A stretch of 64,000 nucleotides of DNA from Bog-473 sp963800725 (lineage in GTDB: Bacteria; Actinomycetota; Acidimicrobiia; Acidimicrobiales; RAAP-2): positions 62,001 through 126,000 of the forward strand of contig CAWDCE010000022.1 in the NCBI GenBank assembly GCA_963800725.1, in the 5' to 3' direction. Shown here piece by piece: positions 1-9,564 of this stretch. Each line of letters opens with the position of its first letter. The stretch's first letter is position 1. Below the pieces are notes generated by a model. That model had not been told where the DNA came from. It did no database searches and worked only from the letters and a program-made list of their open reading frames with translations. Made by a program: the position numbers and the translations under genes.

Positions 1-1587
1 TCAGCGCAACCTCGGCCGGGTTGAGCAGTGCCACCTCGAGTTCGTTCACGCTCTCGGTCGGGGCGGCCACCCAGGTCGTCTTCAGCACCCAACCCGGCGG
101 CGGGGCCAACGGATCGACCTGGGGCACCCAACCCGTCGCCAGTGTCGAAGACATCGGCGGCAACGTCGTCACCGGGGCCACCAACTCGATCACTTTGGGC
201 ATCGCCACCCAGCCCGTCGGCGGCGGCACGCTGGCCTGCACCACCAACCCCAAGGCTGCCGCGGCCGGGGTGGCCACCTTTGCGGGCTGCAAGATCACCG
301 GCAAGGCGGGGGCCTACACCTTGAGTGCGACTGCCACCGGGCTCACCAGCGCCACCTCCAACTCGTTCTCCATCAGCGCGGGGACCGCCACCCAGGTCGT
401 CTTCAGCACCCAACCCGGCGGCGGGGCCAACGGCGCGGCATGGAACACCCAGCCGGTTGTCGCCATCGAGGATGCTTCGGGCAACGTCGCCACCACCAAC
501 ACCTCGAACGTGACCCTGGCCATTGCCGGCCAACCCGGCAGCGGGGCCACGCTCAGCTGTGCGAACAACCCGCTGGGGGCCTCGGCCGGAGTGGCCAGCT
601 TTGCGGGATGCCAGATCGTGGGCAAGGCCGGGAACTACACGCTCGAGCGCGTCGGCGAACGGGCTCGCCGGCGCCACCTCCAACTCGTTCTCCATCAGCG
701 CCGGAGCGGCCAGCCAGTTGGCCTTCAGCACCCAACCGGGCAACGGGACTGACGGGACCACCTTGGGCACCCAACCGGTGGTCAGTGTCGAAGACAGTGG
801 CGGCAACGTGGTCACGAGCGCCACCAACGCGGTGACGCTCTCGATCGCCAGCCAACCCGGCAGCGGCGCCACGCTGACTTGCACCACCAACCCGCTGGCG
901 GCGGCGAACGGGGTGAGCGGCTTTGGCGGTTGCCAGATCGTCGGCAAGGCCGGGAACTACACGCTCAGCGCAACCTCGGCCGGGTTGAGCAGTGCCACCT
1001 CGAGTTCGTTCACGCTCTCGGTCGGGGCGGCCACCCAGGTCGTCTTCAGCACCCAACCCGGCGGCGGGGCCAACGGATCGACCTGGGGCACCCAACCCGT
1101 CGCCAGTGTCGAAGACATCGGCGGCAACGTCGTCACCGGGGCCACCAACTCGATCACTTTGGGCATCGCCACCCAGCCCGTCGGCGGCGGCACGCTGGCC
1201 TGCACCACCAACCCCAAGGCTGCCGCGGCCGGGGTGGCCACCTTTGCGGGCTGCAAGATCACCGGCAAGGCGGGGGCCTACACCTTGAGTGCGACTGCCA
1301 CCGGGCTCACCAGCGCCACCTCCAACTCGTTCTCCATCAGCGCGGGGACCGCCACCCAGGTCGTCTTCAGCACCCAACCCGGCGGCGGGGCCAACGGCGC
1401 GGCATGGAACACCCAGCCGGTTGTCGCCATCGAGGATGCTTCGGGCAACGTCGCCACCACCAACACCTCGAACGTGACCCTGGCCATTGCCGGCCAACCC
1501 GGCAGCGGGGCCACGCTCAGCTGTGCGAACAACCCGCTGGGGGCCTCGGCCGGAGTGGCCAGCTTTGCGGGATGCCAGATCGTGGGC
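1..1587. repeat. Long direct repeat (1-623 and 965-1587) inside the Ig-repeat gene
   Basis: Bases 1-623 recur at 965-1587, apparently without a mismatch over the stretches compared. The spacing is 964 bases, equal to three 107-codon units (963) plus one base. The extra base is the frameshift near 644. The near-perfect identity suggests a very recent three-unit duplication, or an assembly artefact at a contig end that lies inside a repeat. Confidence 0.85.
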
Positions 1588-1983
1588 CAAGCGGGGACGT
1601 ATACATTGAATGCGACCTCGAGCGGCCTGACGAATGCAACGTCGAGTCCGTTGACGCTCTCGGTCGGAGCGGCCACCCAGGTGGCCTTCACCACCCAACC
1701 CGCCAATGGGTCCAACGGGAACAACTTCGGCACCCAACCCGTGGTCAGTGTCGAAGACAGTGGCGGCAACGTGGTCACGAGCGCCACCAACGCGGTGACG
1801 CTCTCGATCGCCAGCCAACCCGGCGGCGGCAACACATTGACCTGTAATTCCAACCCGAAGTCGGCCGTCAACGGTGTTGCAACCTTCTCGGGCTGCCGGA
1901 TTAGCGGCCGAACAGGCACCTACACCCTCAACGCCCGTGCGACCGGCTTGGCCTCAGACACCTCCAACGGATTCACCGCATAA
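1..1983 (+). CDS. Surface protein of tandem Ig-like repeats (5' partial, one frameshift)
   Basis: The reading frame is open from the window edge, so the N-terminus is missing. The protein is a chain of 107-residue units. Each carries an FSTQPG-type motif, a VEDxxGNVVT strand, two cysteines (one in an LTC/LAC motif, one in a GC motif about 18 residues later) and a YTLxAT strand ending SxSxGxA. This is the layout of bacterial Ig-like beta-sandwich repeats of cell-surface or secreted proteins, and the paired cysteines could form a disulfide in each unit. The frame changes near base 644, where one extra base lies within the strand following NYT. Without it the unit reads normally. The last unit ends at TAA 1983, with no sortase motif or membrane anchor. 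The next gene, pilin-like, starts 18 bases on. The exact role is unknown; adhesion or a pilus tip is an inference from context. Confidence 0.75.
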
Positions 1984-2001
1984 GGACCCCGAGCACACGT
2001 C

Positions 2002-3148
2002 ATGATCATGTCAACCACCGCAAAGTTGCATCAGTGGGTGAGCCACCGCCAGAGTGCTGCACACGATGAGGCCGGCGCAGTGCTCATCTTGGCGCTCGTC
2101 TTCTTGGTTGCGGTCAGCGGCATCGTCCTGGCCCTCGCGGGCTCGACATCGAGCGACCTCTTGAATACGGTGAACTTCACTAGATCTCGAACTGTCGACA
2201 CAGCCGCCACGAATGCGGTCCAGGTCGCCGTCCAGACCATCCGCTATACCCCCATTCTCGAGTCGGGTGGCGTTCCCACCACGCTTAATGCCAGCCCTCC
2301 CACGTATTGCTGGGGCTCGAGCGCTCCTTCGACGCTCTCGGGCATCGACGTGTGGTGCAGCACGACATGGACCCCCGCCAGCGCCAGATTCCCGAGTGGT
2401 AACGCTGTCAGCGTGTCCGATCTCGATCACGACCGATGCCGCGACGTGTGCCGCACACCCACTCCTCCAAGAAGTCGTGACATTCGACGACTATCCCGCC
2501 GGCGTCAGTGCACCCAACACTGGCCAATGTGCCGTCTATTGCGGCACGGGCGTGACGGTCGACAGTTTGACTTGGTCACCAAACGTGCCCGCCGTGACCG
2601 CAGTCAGCCCGGCCGCAGGACCGATGACTGGCGGCACGGCGATCACCATCACGGGGAGCGGATTCGTCAGTGGCGCATCGACGGTCAACTTTGTCGACAC
2701 CAAGGGGATCGACAATGCCATTGTGCCGGCAACCAGCGTCAATGTCACAAGTCCGACAACGATCACCGCCGTTTCGCCAGGCATCATCGTAGGATCCTCG
2801 TACTACGCCACCGTCACGACTCCGGGTGGCACGAGCGCTGCCGGCGCAGCATCGACCTTCACCTACTCGCCCGTCAAGCCCACTGTATCGACCGTGACGC
2901 CGAACTCCGGAGCTGTCCAGCACGGCATCGCTGTGACCATTACCGGGTCCGGCTTCTTCAGCGGGGCCACCGTCAGCTTTGTCAGGGTGTCGGGTGGCAG
3001 CCCGTTGGCGGCCACCGCCGTCAATGTCGTGAGTTCAACCAAGATCACCGCAATCTCCTATCCGGTGACCACGGCAGGTTCGTATTACGTAGTGGTCACC
3101 ACCCCCTACGGCTCGAGCCCCAACGGCCAGATCTTCACTTTCTCCTAG
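2002..3148 (+). CDS. Pilin-like (PilX-type) membrane protein with two TIG/IPT domains, frameshifted
   Basis: The N-terminus starts at ATG 2002 or 2008. A DEAGAVLILALVFLVAVSG stretch gives one hydrophobic helix preceded by an acidic residue, followed by a polar helix, as in PilX-like prepilin-type proteins. The frame changes near base 2419; dropping one g makes the text read SVSISITTDAATC continuously. The C-terminal part has two Ig-like TIG/IPT domains, each opening with a P-x-V-(S/T)-x-V-(S/T)-P motif followed by a G-x-x-(I/V)-TITGSGF motif. The protein probably sits in the inner membrane or pilus, with the Ig domains outside. It follows the repeat gene by 18 bases and so is probably co-transcribed with it. 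The pilC and pilB genes nearby support a pilus role. The single shift may be sequence error. Confidence 0.6.
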
Positions 3149-3316
3149 CGCTCGGCGGAGGCTGCAACCTCTCGGCGTCGCTTGACGGCGCCACTCGCCC
3201 GCACATCGCTGATCGACGGTGTACCGCCTCTTGGGCCACGAGGCCTGCCGGCGCTTGCGATCCCACCGTGACCGTTCAGGCACCCCCCCGCGGCTCGGGC
3301 ACGGGCTCGACGCTCC

Positions 3317-3688
3317 CTACTCTGGCGAGTGGCACACCGCTTCGACGTTGTTGCCGTCGGGGTCGCGGACAAAGGCTCCGAAGTAGTTGGGGTGGTATTC
3401 AGGCCACAGACGAGGGGTGTGAAGGGATTCGGCCCCCGCACCGATTGCCGCCTCATAGAAGGACTCGACCGCCCGGCGATCGGCCGCTCGGAACGCGATA
3501 TGGCTCTCGCGAAAGCCATTCCCGGTGACCAGGGGACCAATCCAAAACATCGGCGTCGGTGGTATGCCGAACCCAACCACCCCTTCGAATTCCATAATCC
3601 GCTGTCCCCCGAGCACGGCGAGGACGCGGTCGTAGAAGTCGGCGCTCGCCACGACATCGGCACACTGGATGGACAGGTGATCGAGCAT
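3317..3688 (-). CDS. VOC-family (glyoxalase/bleomycin-resistance fold) protein
   Basis: A 123-residue protein starting MLDHLSIQCADV, the usual start of the vicinal oxygen chelate fold. Family features are the SADFYDRVLAVLGG helix, the FRAADRRAVESFY helix of the second betaalphabetabetabeta module and a C-terminal FVRDPDGNNVEAVCH strand with the conserved DPDGN and the metal-ligand position E. Such proteins act on small cytosolic substrates by metal-assisted chemistry; the substrate cannot be told from the sequence. An upstream in-frame start at 3754 would add 22 residues that do not resemble the family, so 3688 was chosen. Confidence 0.75.
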   Translation of the reverse strand: MLDHLSIQCADVVASADFYDRVLAVLGGQRIMEFEGVVGFGIPPTPMFWIGPLVTGNGFRESHIAFRAADRRAVESFYEAAIGAGAESLHTPRLWPEYHPNYFGAFVRDPDGNNVEAVCHSPE

Positions 3689-3754
3689 CGGCGAAGTCTC
3701 GCATGAAGCGACCCGGACCACAACGCCCATCGAACCGCGCCATCGACTTGCCAA

Positions 3755-4078
3755 TCAGCGCTTGAGCCGCGGGAAGCCGACTGACGAAATGAGCACTTCG
3801 ACCCTGGCATTGAATCTGGCGTCGGTCGACACTTGGCAGTGGTGGATGCGGTCGAAACGGCCACGGTGAGGATCCGACGGCGAATACGGTGAGTCCGACA
3901 CGGCGCCAGCTGTGCCAAGAAACGGGGCGACGTCGACCACGACGTCCCCGCGTTCAAGGGAACCCGCTGATTCGCTAACACCATCTTCGCTGGGGCGCCA
4001 CATCGGCTGAGGTCGCACAATCTCTTCGTAGCGACGAACTGGTCGTCGTCGCCCAGTTCTCGGCCAAGGGGTCATCAC
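3755..4078 (-). CDS. Doubtful hypothetical ORF
   Basis: A 107-residue open frame of unknown family. Its C-terminal half has fairly GC-rich third codon positions, which is why it is listed. Its N-terminal third lies antisense to a clearer SRPBCC remnant on the other strand, so at most the C-terminal part would be real. No domain, signal peptide or good ribosome binding site was seen. The region may simply be non-coding. Confidence 0.15.
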   Translation of the reverse strand: MMTPWPRTGRRRPVRRYEEIVRPQPMWRPSEDGVSESAGSLERGDVVVDVAPFLGTAGAVSDSPYSPSDPHRGRFDRIHHCQVSTDARFNARVEVLISSVGFPRLKR

Positions 4079-4569
4079 GAACTATCCCCCCTGCGCCGGT
4101 AGGGCCCTGGCACGTCCAAGTCGGGTGGCAGCGTGCCAGCTGGTGCAGCAACGACCTTCTTGACGATTGCGGCATTCCGAGTGCCGCCACCATCTTGCCT
4201 GAGCTCCAACACCTCGAGCGCGGTCAGTGGGTCCCGATGTCGCCCAGCAACACACCCAACGAGCGCACCGCATTTCGAGTCCGCTCCTTCGAGGTGGACG
4301 AGTGGCTCTTGTTGGCCAAGCCCGACAGTACCTGGTTCTGGCAGCTCACTCCCGTTGATAACGGTGCCACCCGGCTCGTGAGCCGCATTGCTGCCCGCTA
4401 CGACTTTGGCCATCCGATGGCCGCATTGGCCGGCATGGTGCTCATGGAGTTTGGTGATTTCGCTATGGATCGCCGGATGTTGCGCGGGATCAAGCGTCGA
4501 GCCGAATCGAAAGTGCCGGACAATGCGCCGCGACCAGATCTGCACGACCTCTCGCCTCCACCCGGCTAA
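3979..4569 (+). pseudogene. SRPBCC-family (START-like) protein remnant without a start codon
   Basis: In one frame from just after the TAA at 3976, the text reads RWGATSAEVAQSL, then WCSNDLLDDCGIPSA, ELQHLERGQWVPMSP, AKPDSTWFWQLTP and LLMEFGDFAM-like segments. This order is typical of a roughly 190-residue actinobacterial SRPBCC ligand-binding family. No ATG, GTG or TTG lies between the stop and residue position 73 (ATG 4195), and the segment around 4070-4100 diverges from the family. The gene therefore looks truncated or decayed at its 5' end. A product from 4195 would lack the first strands of the fold. The family's ligand is unknown. Confidence 0.55.
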
Positions 4570-4647
4570 CCGTCCGCGCCCATAGCTTGTCCGCTGGCGC
4601 CGCCGATGTCGCGGAAGAAGCGTTCAACCAAGCTCGAGCCCGTACAG

Positions 4648-5856
4648 CTATTGGATCTTGACCTGCTTGTAGATGCCGTACATAGCCGAGACAAGGGCGA
4701 TGGCAACGAAGCCCACGATGACGCCCATAAAGACGATGACGATCGGCTCGAACAGGCTGGTGAAGCGCTTGACCTTGATGTCGAGCTCGCGGTTGTAGAA
4801 GGTGGCGGCGGTCTCGAGTTGCTGGTCCAGGGTCCCGGTCTCTTCGCCGACCCGGAACATCTGGCGAGCGGCACCGGGAAAAAGCCCGGTTCGAGCCAGG
4901 GGCCCGGCAAGTCCCTGTCCCTCCATCATGTCCTCGCGAATATCGAGCACGCCTTTGCGGTAAACCGCGTTGTTCGCCGAGTCCGCCGTCACGGCCATGG
5001 CTTCGGGGAGCGGCACGCCGGCGCGGATCAGCGAGGAGAGGATCCGACACACCCGCTCGAGGACGGCGGCCTGAACCAGATCGCCGAGGACCGGCAACTT
5101 CAAGATGATGGCGTCGATCCGCGCTCGACCCGATGCCGAGCGGCGGACCGCGATGGTGCCGGCGACAATGACGACAAGACCCCCAACCAAGAGGAACCAC
5201 CAACTCGAGATGAAGCCCGAGACCTCGAGCAGCATCCGGGTCGGCAGGGGCAACTTGGCGTTGAATGACTTGAAGAAGGTCTGGAATCGGGGCAGCACGA
5301 AGGTGGCGAGAATGACCACCACAACGACCGCCATCACGGCAACGACTGCCGGATAGATCAGCGCCGAGGTGACCTTGCCCCGGGCATCGATGTCACGTTG
5401 GATGTAATCGGCCAACTGGTTGAGTACGACGTCGAGGGTTCCGGTGAGCTCGGCCGAAGCCAAGATGCCGATGTAGTAGTCGGGGAAGGCCTCTGGGTGC
5501 GCGGCAGCGGCCGAGGCAAAGGTGTCGCCGGATTGGAGCCGGTCGATCATGTCGTAGAGCGCCTTTTTGAGCAGCTTGTCGGTCGTCTCTTCCGCGATGA
5601 CCTCGAGGGCCTCCATGATGGGAATGCCGGCCTCGACGAAGACTCCGAGCTGGCGCGAGAAATGCATGATGTCTTTGCGTGACACCACCTTCTTGGTGAT
5701 CTCGAACTGCAGGATGGAGGTCTTTTCGGTCACCGACAACGGCTGATAGCCGCGCTCGAGCAGGGCGAGGTGCGCGGCGCCCGACGAGGTGGCCTCTTCG
5801 ACACCCGAGACTCTGGACCCCGCGTCGTCCAGCGCGGTATACGAGAACTTTTCCAT
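4648..5856 (-). CDS. pilC: Type IV pilus/type II secretion inner-membrane platform protein (PilC/GspF family)
   Basis: A 402-residue protein with the two repeated T2SSF domains of PilC/GspF. The first covers roughly residues 65-190 (FSRQLGVFVEAGIPIMEAL) and the second roughly 265-390 (LERVCRILSSLIRAGVPLPEAM). Hydrophobic segments follow each (AVVAVMAVVVVVILATFVLP; IVIVFMGVIVGFVAIALVSAM), plus a third near residue 215. It forms the membrane platform that couples the assembly ATPase to pilus or pseudopilus polymerisation. An AGGAG box precedes the ATG by about 7 bases. It lies 20 bases downstream of pilB on the same strand, as expected for an operon. Confidence 0.93.
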   Translation of the reverse strand: MEKFSYTALDDAGSRVSGVEEATSSGAAHLALLERGYQPLSVTEKTSILQFEITKKVVSRKDIMHFSRQLGVFVEAGIPIMEALEVIAEETTDKLLKKALYDMIDRLQSGDTFASAAAAHPEAFPDYYIGILASAELTGTLDVVLNQLADYIQRDIDARGKVTSALIYPAVVAVMAVVVVVILATFVLPRFQTFFKSFNAKLPLPTRMLLEVSGFISSWWFLLVGGLVVIVAGTIAVRRSASGRARIDAIILKLPVLGDLVQAAVLERVCRILSSLIRAGVPLPEAMAVTADSANNAVYRKGVLDIREDMMEGQGLAGPLARTGLFPGAARQMFRVGEETGTLDQQLETAATFYNRELDIKVKRFTSLFEPIVIVFMGVIVGFVAIALVSAMYGIYKQVKIQ

Positions 5857-5876
5857 GGTCTACTCCTGAACCTTGC

Positions 5877-7775
5877 TCATGACGCGTAGATACTGCGGAT
5901 CACTTCGGACACCGTGGTCACATCTTCTGCCACCAGGTTGATCGCCTCTTCGCTGAGTGTGCGCATGCCTTGTTTTTGGGCCAGGCGGCGCAACTCGTCC
6001 TGGGTGGCCCAACCAACGATGAGGCGCTTGATCTCTGGGGTCATCTGGAGGAGTTCGTAGACCCCAATGCGGTCCTGGTACCCCGTGTTGCCGCAGAAGT
6101 TGCAGCCGGTGCCGTGGTAGAAGTCCTTCTTCTCGGGGCCGCCACTCTCCTCGTAGAAGCTGAGCTCTTCGTTGGTCGGGGTGTACGAGGTCTTGCACGA
6201 CGGGCAGATGCGTCGCACCAACCGCTGGCCGACGATGGCGATTACCGACGACGCGATCAGGAACGATTCGATCCCCATGTCCAAGAAGCGGTGCAACGCC
6301 GACACCGAGTCCGTGGCGTGCAGTGACGACAGCACGAAGTGACCGGTGAGGGCGGATTGCACCGCGATGCGGGCGGTCTCAACGTCGCGGATCTCGCCGA
6401 CCAAGATGACGTCGGGGTCTTGGCGGAGAATCGACTTGAGCCCCGTGGCGAAGGTGAGTCCGGCCTGCTCGTTGGTCTGGATCTGGTTGATCGAGGGAAA
6501 GACGAACTCGACTGGGTCCTCGATCGTCATGACGTTGCGGGTCGGATCACCGACCTCGGTCAAGGTCGCATACAGCGTGGTGGTCTTGCCGCTGCCGGTT
6601 GGCCCGGCGCACAGCACCATGCCAAAGGGTGCCCGCACGAGCTTGGAGAACGTCTCGTGGGTGTCGGTCGGCATGCCCAGCTCGTTGAGGCGAAGCACCG
6701 AGCGGTTCTTGTCGAGGATTCGCAACACCGCCTTTTCACCCCAGATGGTGGCCGCCGTCGACACGCGCACGTCGGTGGGCTTACCATCGATCTCGGTGGT
6801 CAACTGGCCGTCTTGTGAGCGGCGCCGTTCGACGATGTTCATTCCCGCCATGATCTTGATGCGAGAGACCAGCCCGACCCCCATGGCGGCCGGCAGCACC
6901 AATACCTCTTTGAGCGCGCCGTCGATGCGAAAACGCACCCGGACGATCTCCTGCGATGGTTCGATATGGACGTCAGATGCCCGGTCGCGCTTGGCCTGGG
7001 TCAAGATGCGCGCCACCACCTGGACGACCGGCGCATCGTCGGCGACTTCCTCGGGCGTCTCGCGCTCGACCGTGACACGCTTGCGGGTCGTCTCGGTGGC
7101 CTCGAAGGCCTCGACGAGCTTGTCGACGCCGCCAATGGCCCGGTAACTGCTGTCGATGGCCCAGCGGATGTCGGTGACCGGTGCGAGGGTGAGGCGGACG
7201 GGGTGTCCGCTCGTCTGGCTGAGCACCATCCGCAACTCTTCGCTCGGACGGTCCGACACCGCGACGTGCAACCCTTCGTCGTCCAGACGTATGGGCATGG
7301 CGAGATGCTCTCGGGCCACTGCTTCAGGGACGAGATCGAGTGCGGCTGATTCGGGATTGTCACGACGCAGGTCGGTCGCAGTCATGCCGAAAAACTCGGC
7401 CAGGGCGCCGACCAGGTCGCGCTGGCTCAGCGCGCCCATCTCGACGAGTATCTCTCCCAAACGTCCGCCCGACTCTTCTTGGATGGCCCGGGCCTGCTTG
7501 ACCTGGGCTTCGGTGACCAGGTCGCGCTCGACAAGGAGATTGCCAATGAGCCCAATGGCGGGCTCATCGCCGTGGGGGGCCCGGGCACCGTTCCCGTTCC
7601 CGTTCCCGTTGTTCGAAACGACGGTCATTTTGGGTTCACCCAGAGGCCCGGTGGCTCCGTGGCGGGGCGAGGACCCGTTGCTGTTGGCGGTCCGACCAAT
7701 GACATCGTCGATTTCGGCCAGGTCGAGCGCCGGCTCGGCGACCGCGGTGTCCTTGTCCTTCCGGCTGAATTTCAC
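5877..7775 (-). CDS. pilB: Type IV pilus/type II secretion assembly ATPase (PilB/GspE family)
   Basis: A 632-residue ATPase. After a variable, GN-rich N-terminus, an MshEN-type domain (VERDLVTEAQVKQARAIQEE) occupies roughly residues 75-220. The core has a Walker A GPTGSGKTTT near residue 390, an Asp box, a Walker B ILVGEIRD and a His box (SLHATDSVSALHRF). Near the C-terminus is the tetracysteine zinc motif (CPSCK ... CNFCG) of assembly rather than retraction ATPases. It powers pilus or pseudopilus extension at the inner membrane, with pilC just downstream. The start is GTG with a weak GAGG upstream. Both pilB and pilC are intact. Confidence 0.93.
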   Translation of the reverse strand: MKFSRKDKDTAVAEPALDLAEIDDVIGRTANSNGSSPRHGATGPLGEPKMTVVSNNGNGNGNGARAPHGDEPAIGLIGNLLVERDLVTEAQVKQARAIQEESGGRLGEILVEMGALSQRDLVGALAEFFGMTATDLRRDNPESAALDLVPEAVAREHLAMPIRLDDEGLHVAVSDRPSEELRMVLSQTSGHPVRLTLAPVTDIRWAIDSSYRAIGGVDKLVEAFEATETTRKRVTVERETPEEVADDAPVVQVVARILTQAKRDRASDVHIEPSQEIVRVRFRIDGALKEVLVLPAAMGVGLVSRIKIMAGMNIVERRRSQDGQLTTEIDGKPTDVRVSTAATIWGEKAVLRILDKNRSVLRLNELGMPTDTHETFSKLVRAPFGMVLCAGPTGSGKTTTLYATLTEVGDPTRNVMTIEDPVEFVFPSINQIQTNEQAGLTFATGLKSILRQDPDVILVGEIRDVETARIAVQSALTGHFVLSSLHATDSVSALHRFLDMGIESFLIASSVIAIVGQRLVRRICPSCKTSYTPTNEELSFYEESGGPEKKDFYHGTGCNFCGNTGYQDRIGVYELLQMTPEIKRLIVGWATQDELRRLAQKQGMRTLSEEAINLVAEDVTTVSEVIRSIYAS

Positions 7776-7942
7776 TTCGCCTCAGCCCGGTTCATGGGGG
7801 TGCTCTGTGCCGCCATTTTCTTCGATCAACTTTCTGCCTGTTGCCAGGCGGATGGAATCCATCCCGCACCGATAAGAGCGGTCACAACCCCTATGGATAC
7901 ATCGTCGGGTTGCCATCGTCGCAGGCTGAGGAGCAAATTCGC

Positions 7943-8167
7943 CTAGGAGACCGAGAGGGGGATCCCACTCATCGCCCACTCGAGGACCTCGAAGGCGTCG
8001 TCGAACTCCCGTTCGGTCTCGGCGTAGCGCACCTGGTCGACAATGCCGCAAAAGACCCGGTCAGCACCCCGCAGGTCGGTCGCGCCTTCCACGATGGAGA
8101 TCACCACGTCACGGCGCTGTTCGAAGCTCGCTGCGGTGTCGTTGCTGAACATCTGGCTGAGCGTCAT
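7943..8167 (-). CDS. Small acidic hypothetical protein
   Basis: A 74-residue frame starting MTLSQMFSNDTAASFEQRR. Codon third positions are almost all G or C, as in neighbouring genes, and a GGGAGAGGGA purine box sits upstream of the ATG. The protein is predicted cytosolic and mostly helical, with no cysteine pair or membrane segment. It lies upstream of pilB on the same strand, with about 170 bases between. I recognise no family. A role with the pilus genes would be a guess. Confidence 0.5.
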   Translation of the reverse strand: MTLSQMFSNDTAASFEQRRDVVISIVEGATDLRGADRVFCGIVDQVRYAETEREFDDAFEVLEWAMSGIPLSVS

Positions 8168-8349
8168 ATCGGGCCCCGCTTCCCTCTCCCACCACGGACG
8201 GGCTGCTGATGAACCCGTTTTTCGGTGCTAAACGATGCTAAGTGGTGGGGGGCGCCCGGTCTATGGGCCGAATGGCCTATCTCACCCTGCTCAGGCACGT
8301 CACATGGGCATTGCAACCGGTGGGCCGGTGGCTCAGCGAGCACATGCAC

Positions 8350-9540
8350 TTAGCTGCGGGGGATGTCCTTCCAAGGCTGGTCCTTGTCGTTTCGCACGTC
8401 GCCGGGGAGCCCGAGAACTCGCTCACCCAAGATGTTGCGCATGACCTCTGAGGTTCCCCCCTCGATCGAGTTGGCCCGGACCCGCAGGAACATCTTTCGG
8501 GGATCGGGGTTCGACATGCCGACCAGGTCGGGGCGGATCATGGGATATCCCGAGGGCAACAACATCCCGTCGTTGCCCAACATGTCGACGCAGAGCTCAT
8601 AGACCCGTTGGTTCTCCTCGGCATAGGCCAGCTTGCCGACCGATCCCTCCGGACCCGGGGTGCCCGCCCGGCGCACCTGGGCGGCCCGTTGGTTGGTCAT
8701 GGAGAACGCCTCGCAGCGGATCCAACTCGCAATGAGTCGGTCCCGCAGGGCGAGCGCGTGGGGCGAGGTGTCACCCTTCCATTTCTCATTCCAGATCTTG
8801 AGCGCGTCGGCGATGGGGCCCCCACCGCGTCGGGCCACCCCACCCCCAATGGAGACCCGCTCGTTCATCAAGGTGGTCACCGCCACCCTCCAGCCGTCAC
8901 CTTCAGGGCCGATCCGCGCCTCTTCGCCCATCCGGGCGTCGGTGAAGAAGACCTCGTTGAATTCGGCTTCACCGGTGATCTGATAGAGCGGGCGCACTTC
9001 GACCCCGGGGGCCAACATATCGACCAAGAACGCGGTCATGCCCCGGTGCTTGGGGACGTCGGGATTGGTGCGAGCGACCAGCAGTCCGAAATTTCGAGAT
9101 GTGCGCCAGCGTGGTCCAGACCTTCTGACCGTTGATGATCCATTCTTCCCCGTCGCGCTCGGCCTTGGTCGCAAGCCCGGCCACGTCCGAACCCGCTCCT
9201 GGTTCGGAGAAGAGTTGGCACCAGATTTCCTCGGCCGTAAAGAGGGGCCGCAGATAGCGCTGCTTTTGTGCATCGGTGCCGTGGGCGACGATGGTCGGGG
9301 CACACATGCCGTAGCCGATTGGGTTCTTCATGCCGCTGATGGGGGCGCCAGCGGCCGCGAGCGCGATTGCGCCCGCCCCTGGTCCTTTGGGGTCAGGTCC
9401 AGTCCCCCGCAACCGATCGGGTAATGCAGCCAGGCCAGTCCCCGATCGAACTGCTCGCCCAGGAATTCCTTGGGGGGTGTCGTGGCCGGCGGCAGGTCGG
9501 CCACGAGCTGGTCGACCAGCTCGTCAACGTTCACGCTCAT
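8350..9540 (-). CDS. Acyl-CoA dehydrogenase (two frameshifts)
   Basis: Read across two single-base shifts (near 9370 and near 9095) this is one acyl-CoA dehydrogenase of about 396 residues, starting MSVNVDELVDQLVADL at 9540. The FAD and substrate region is clear (QLFSEPGAGSDVAGLATKAERDG, then WIINGQKVWTT). So are the middle beta domain and the C-terminal helical domain ending in RANSIEGGTSEVMRNILGERVLGLP, which carries the conserved EGGTSE and R motif. The enzyme oxidises acyl-CoA thioesters to enoyl-CoA in the cytosol. At 9095 the frame is restored by removing one a from a short a-run, so sequence error is plausible. The gene starts 24 bases from a divergent secreted-protein gene. Confidence 0.8.
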
Positions 9541-9564
9541 GCCAGCACCCTATAGCGTGCCTGC

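Noticed and set aside
1..1983. Repeats considered as a CRISPR array
   Set aside because: The 321-base periodic unit is coding throughout, has no short identical repeats with unique spacers and no cas genes nearby.
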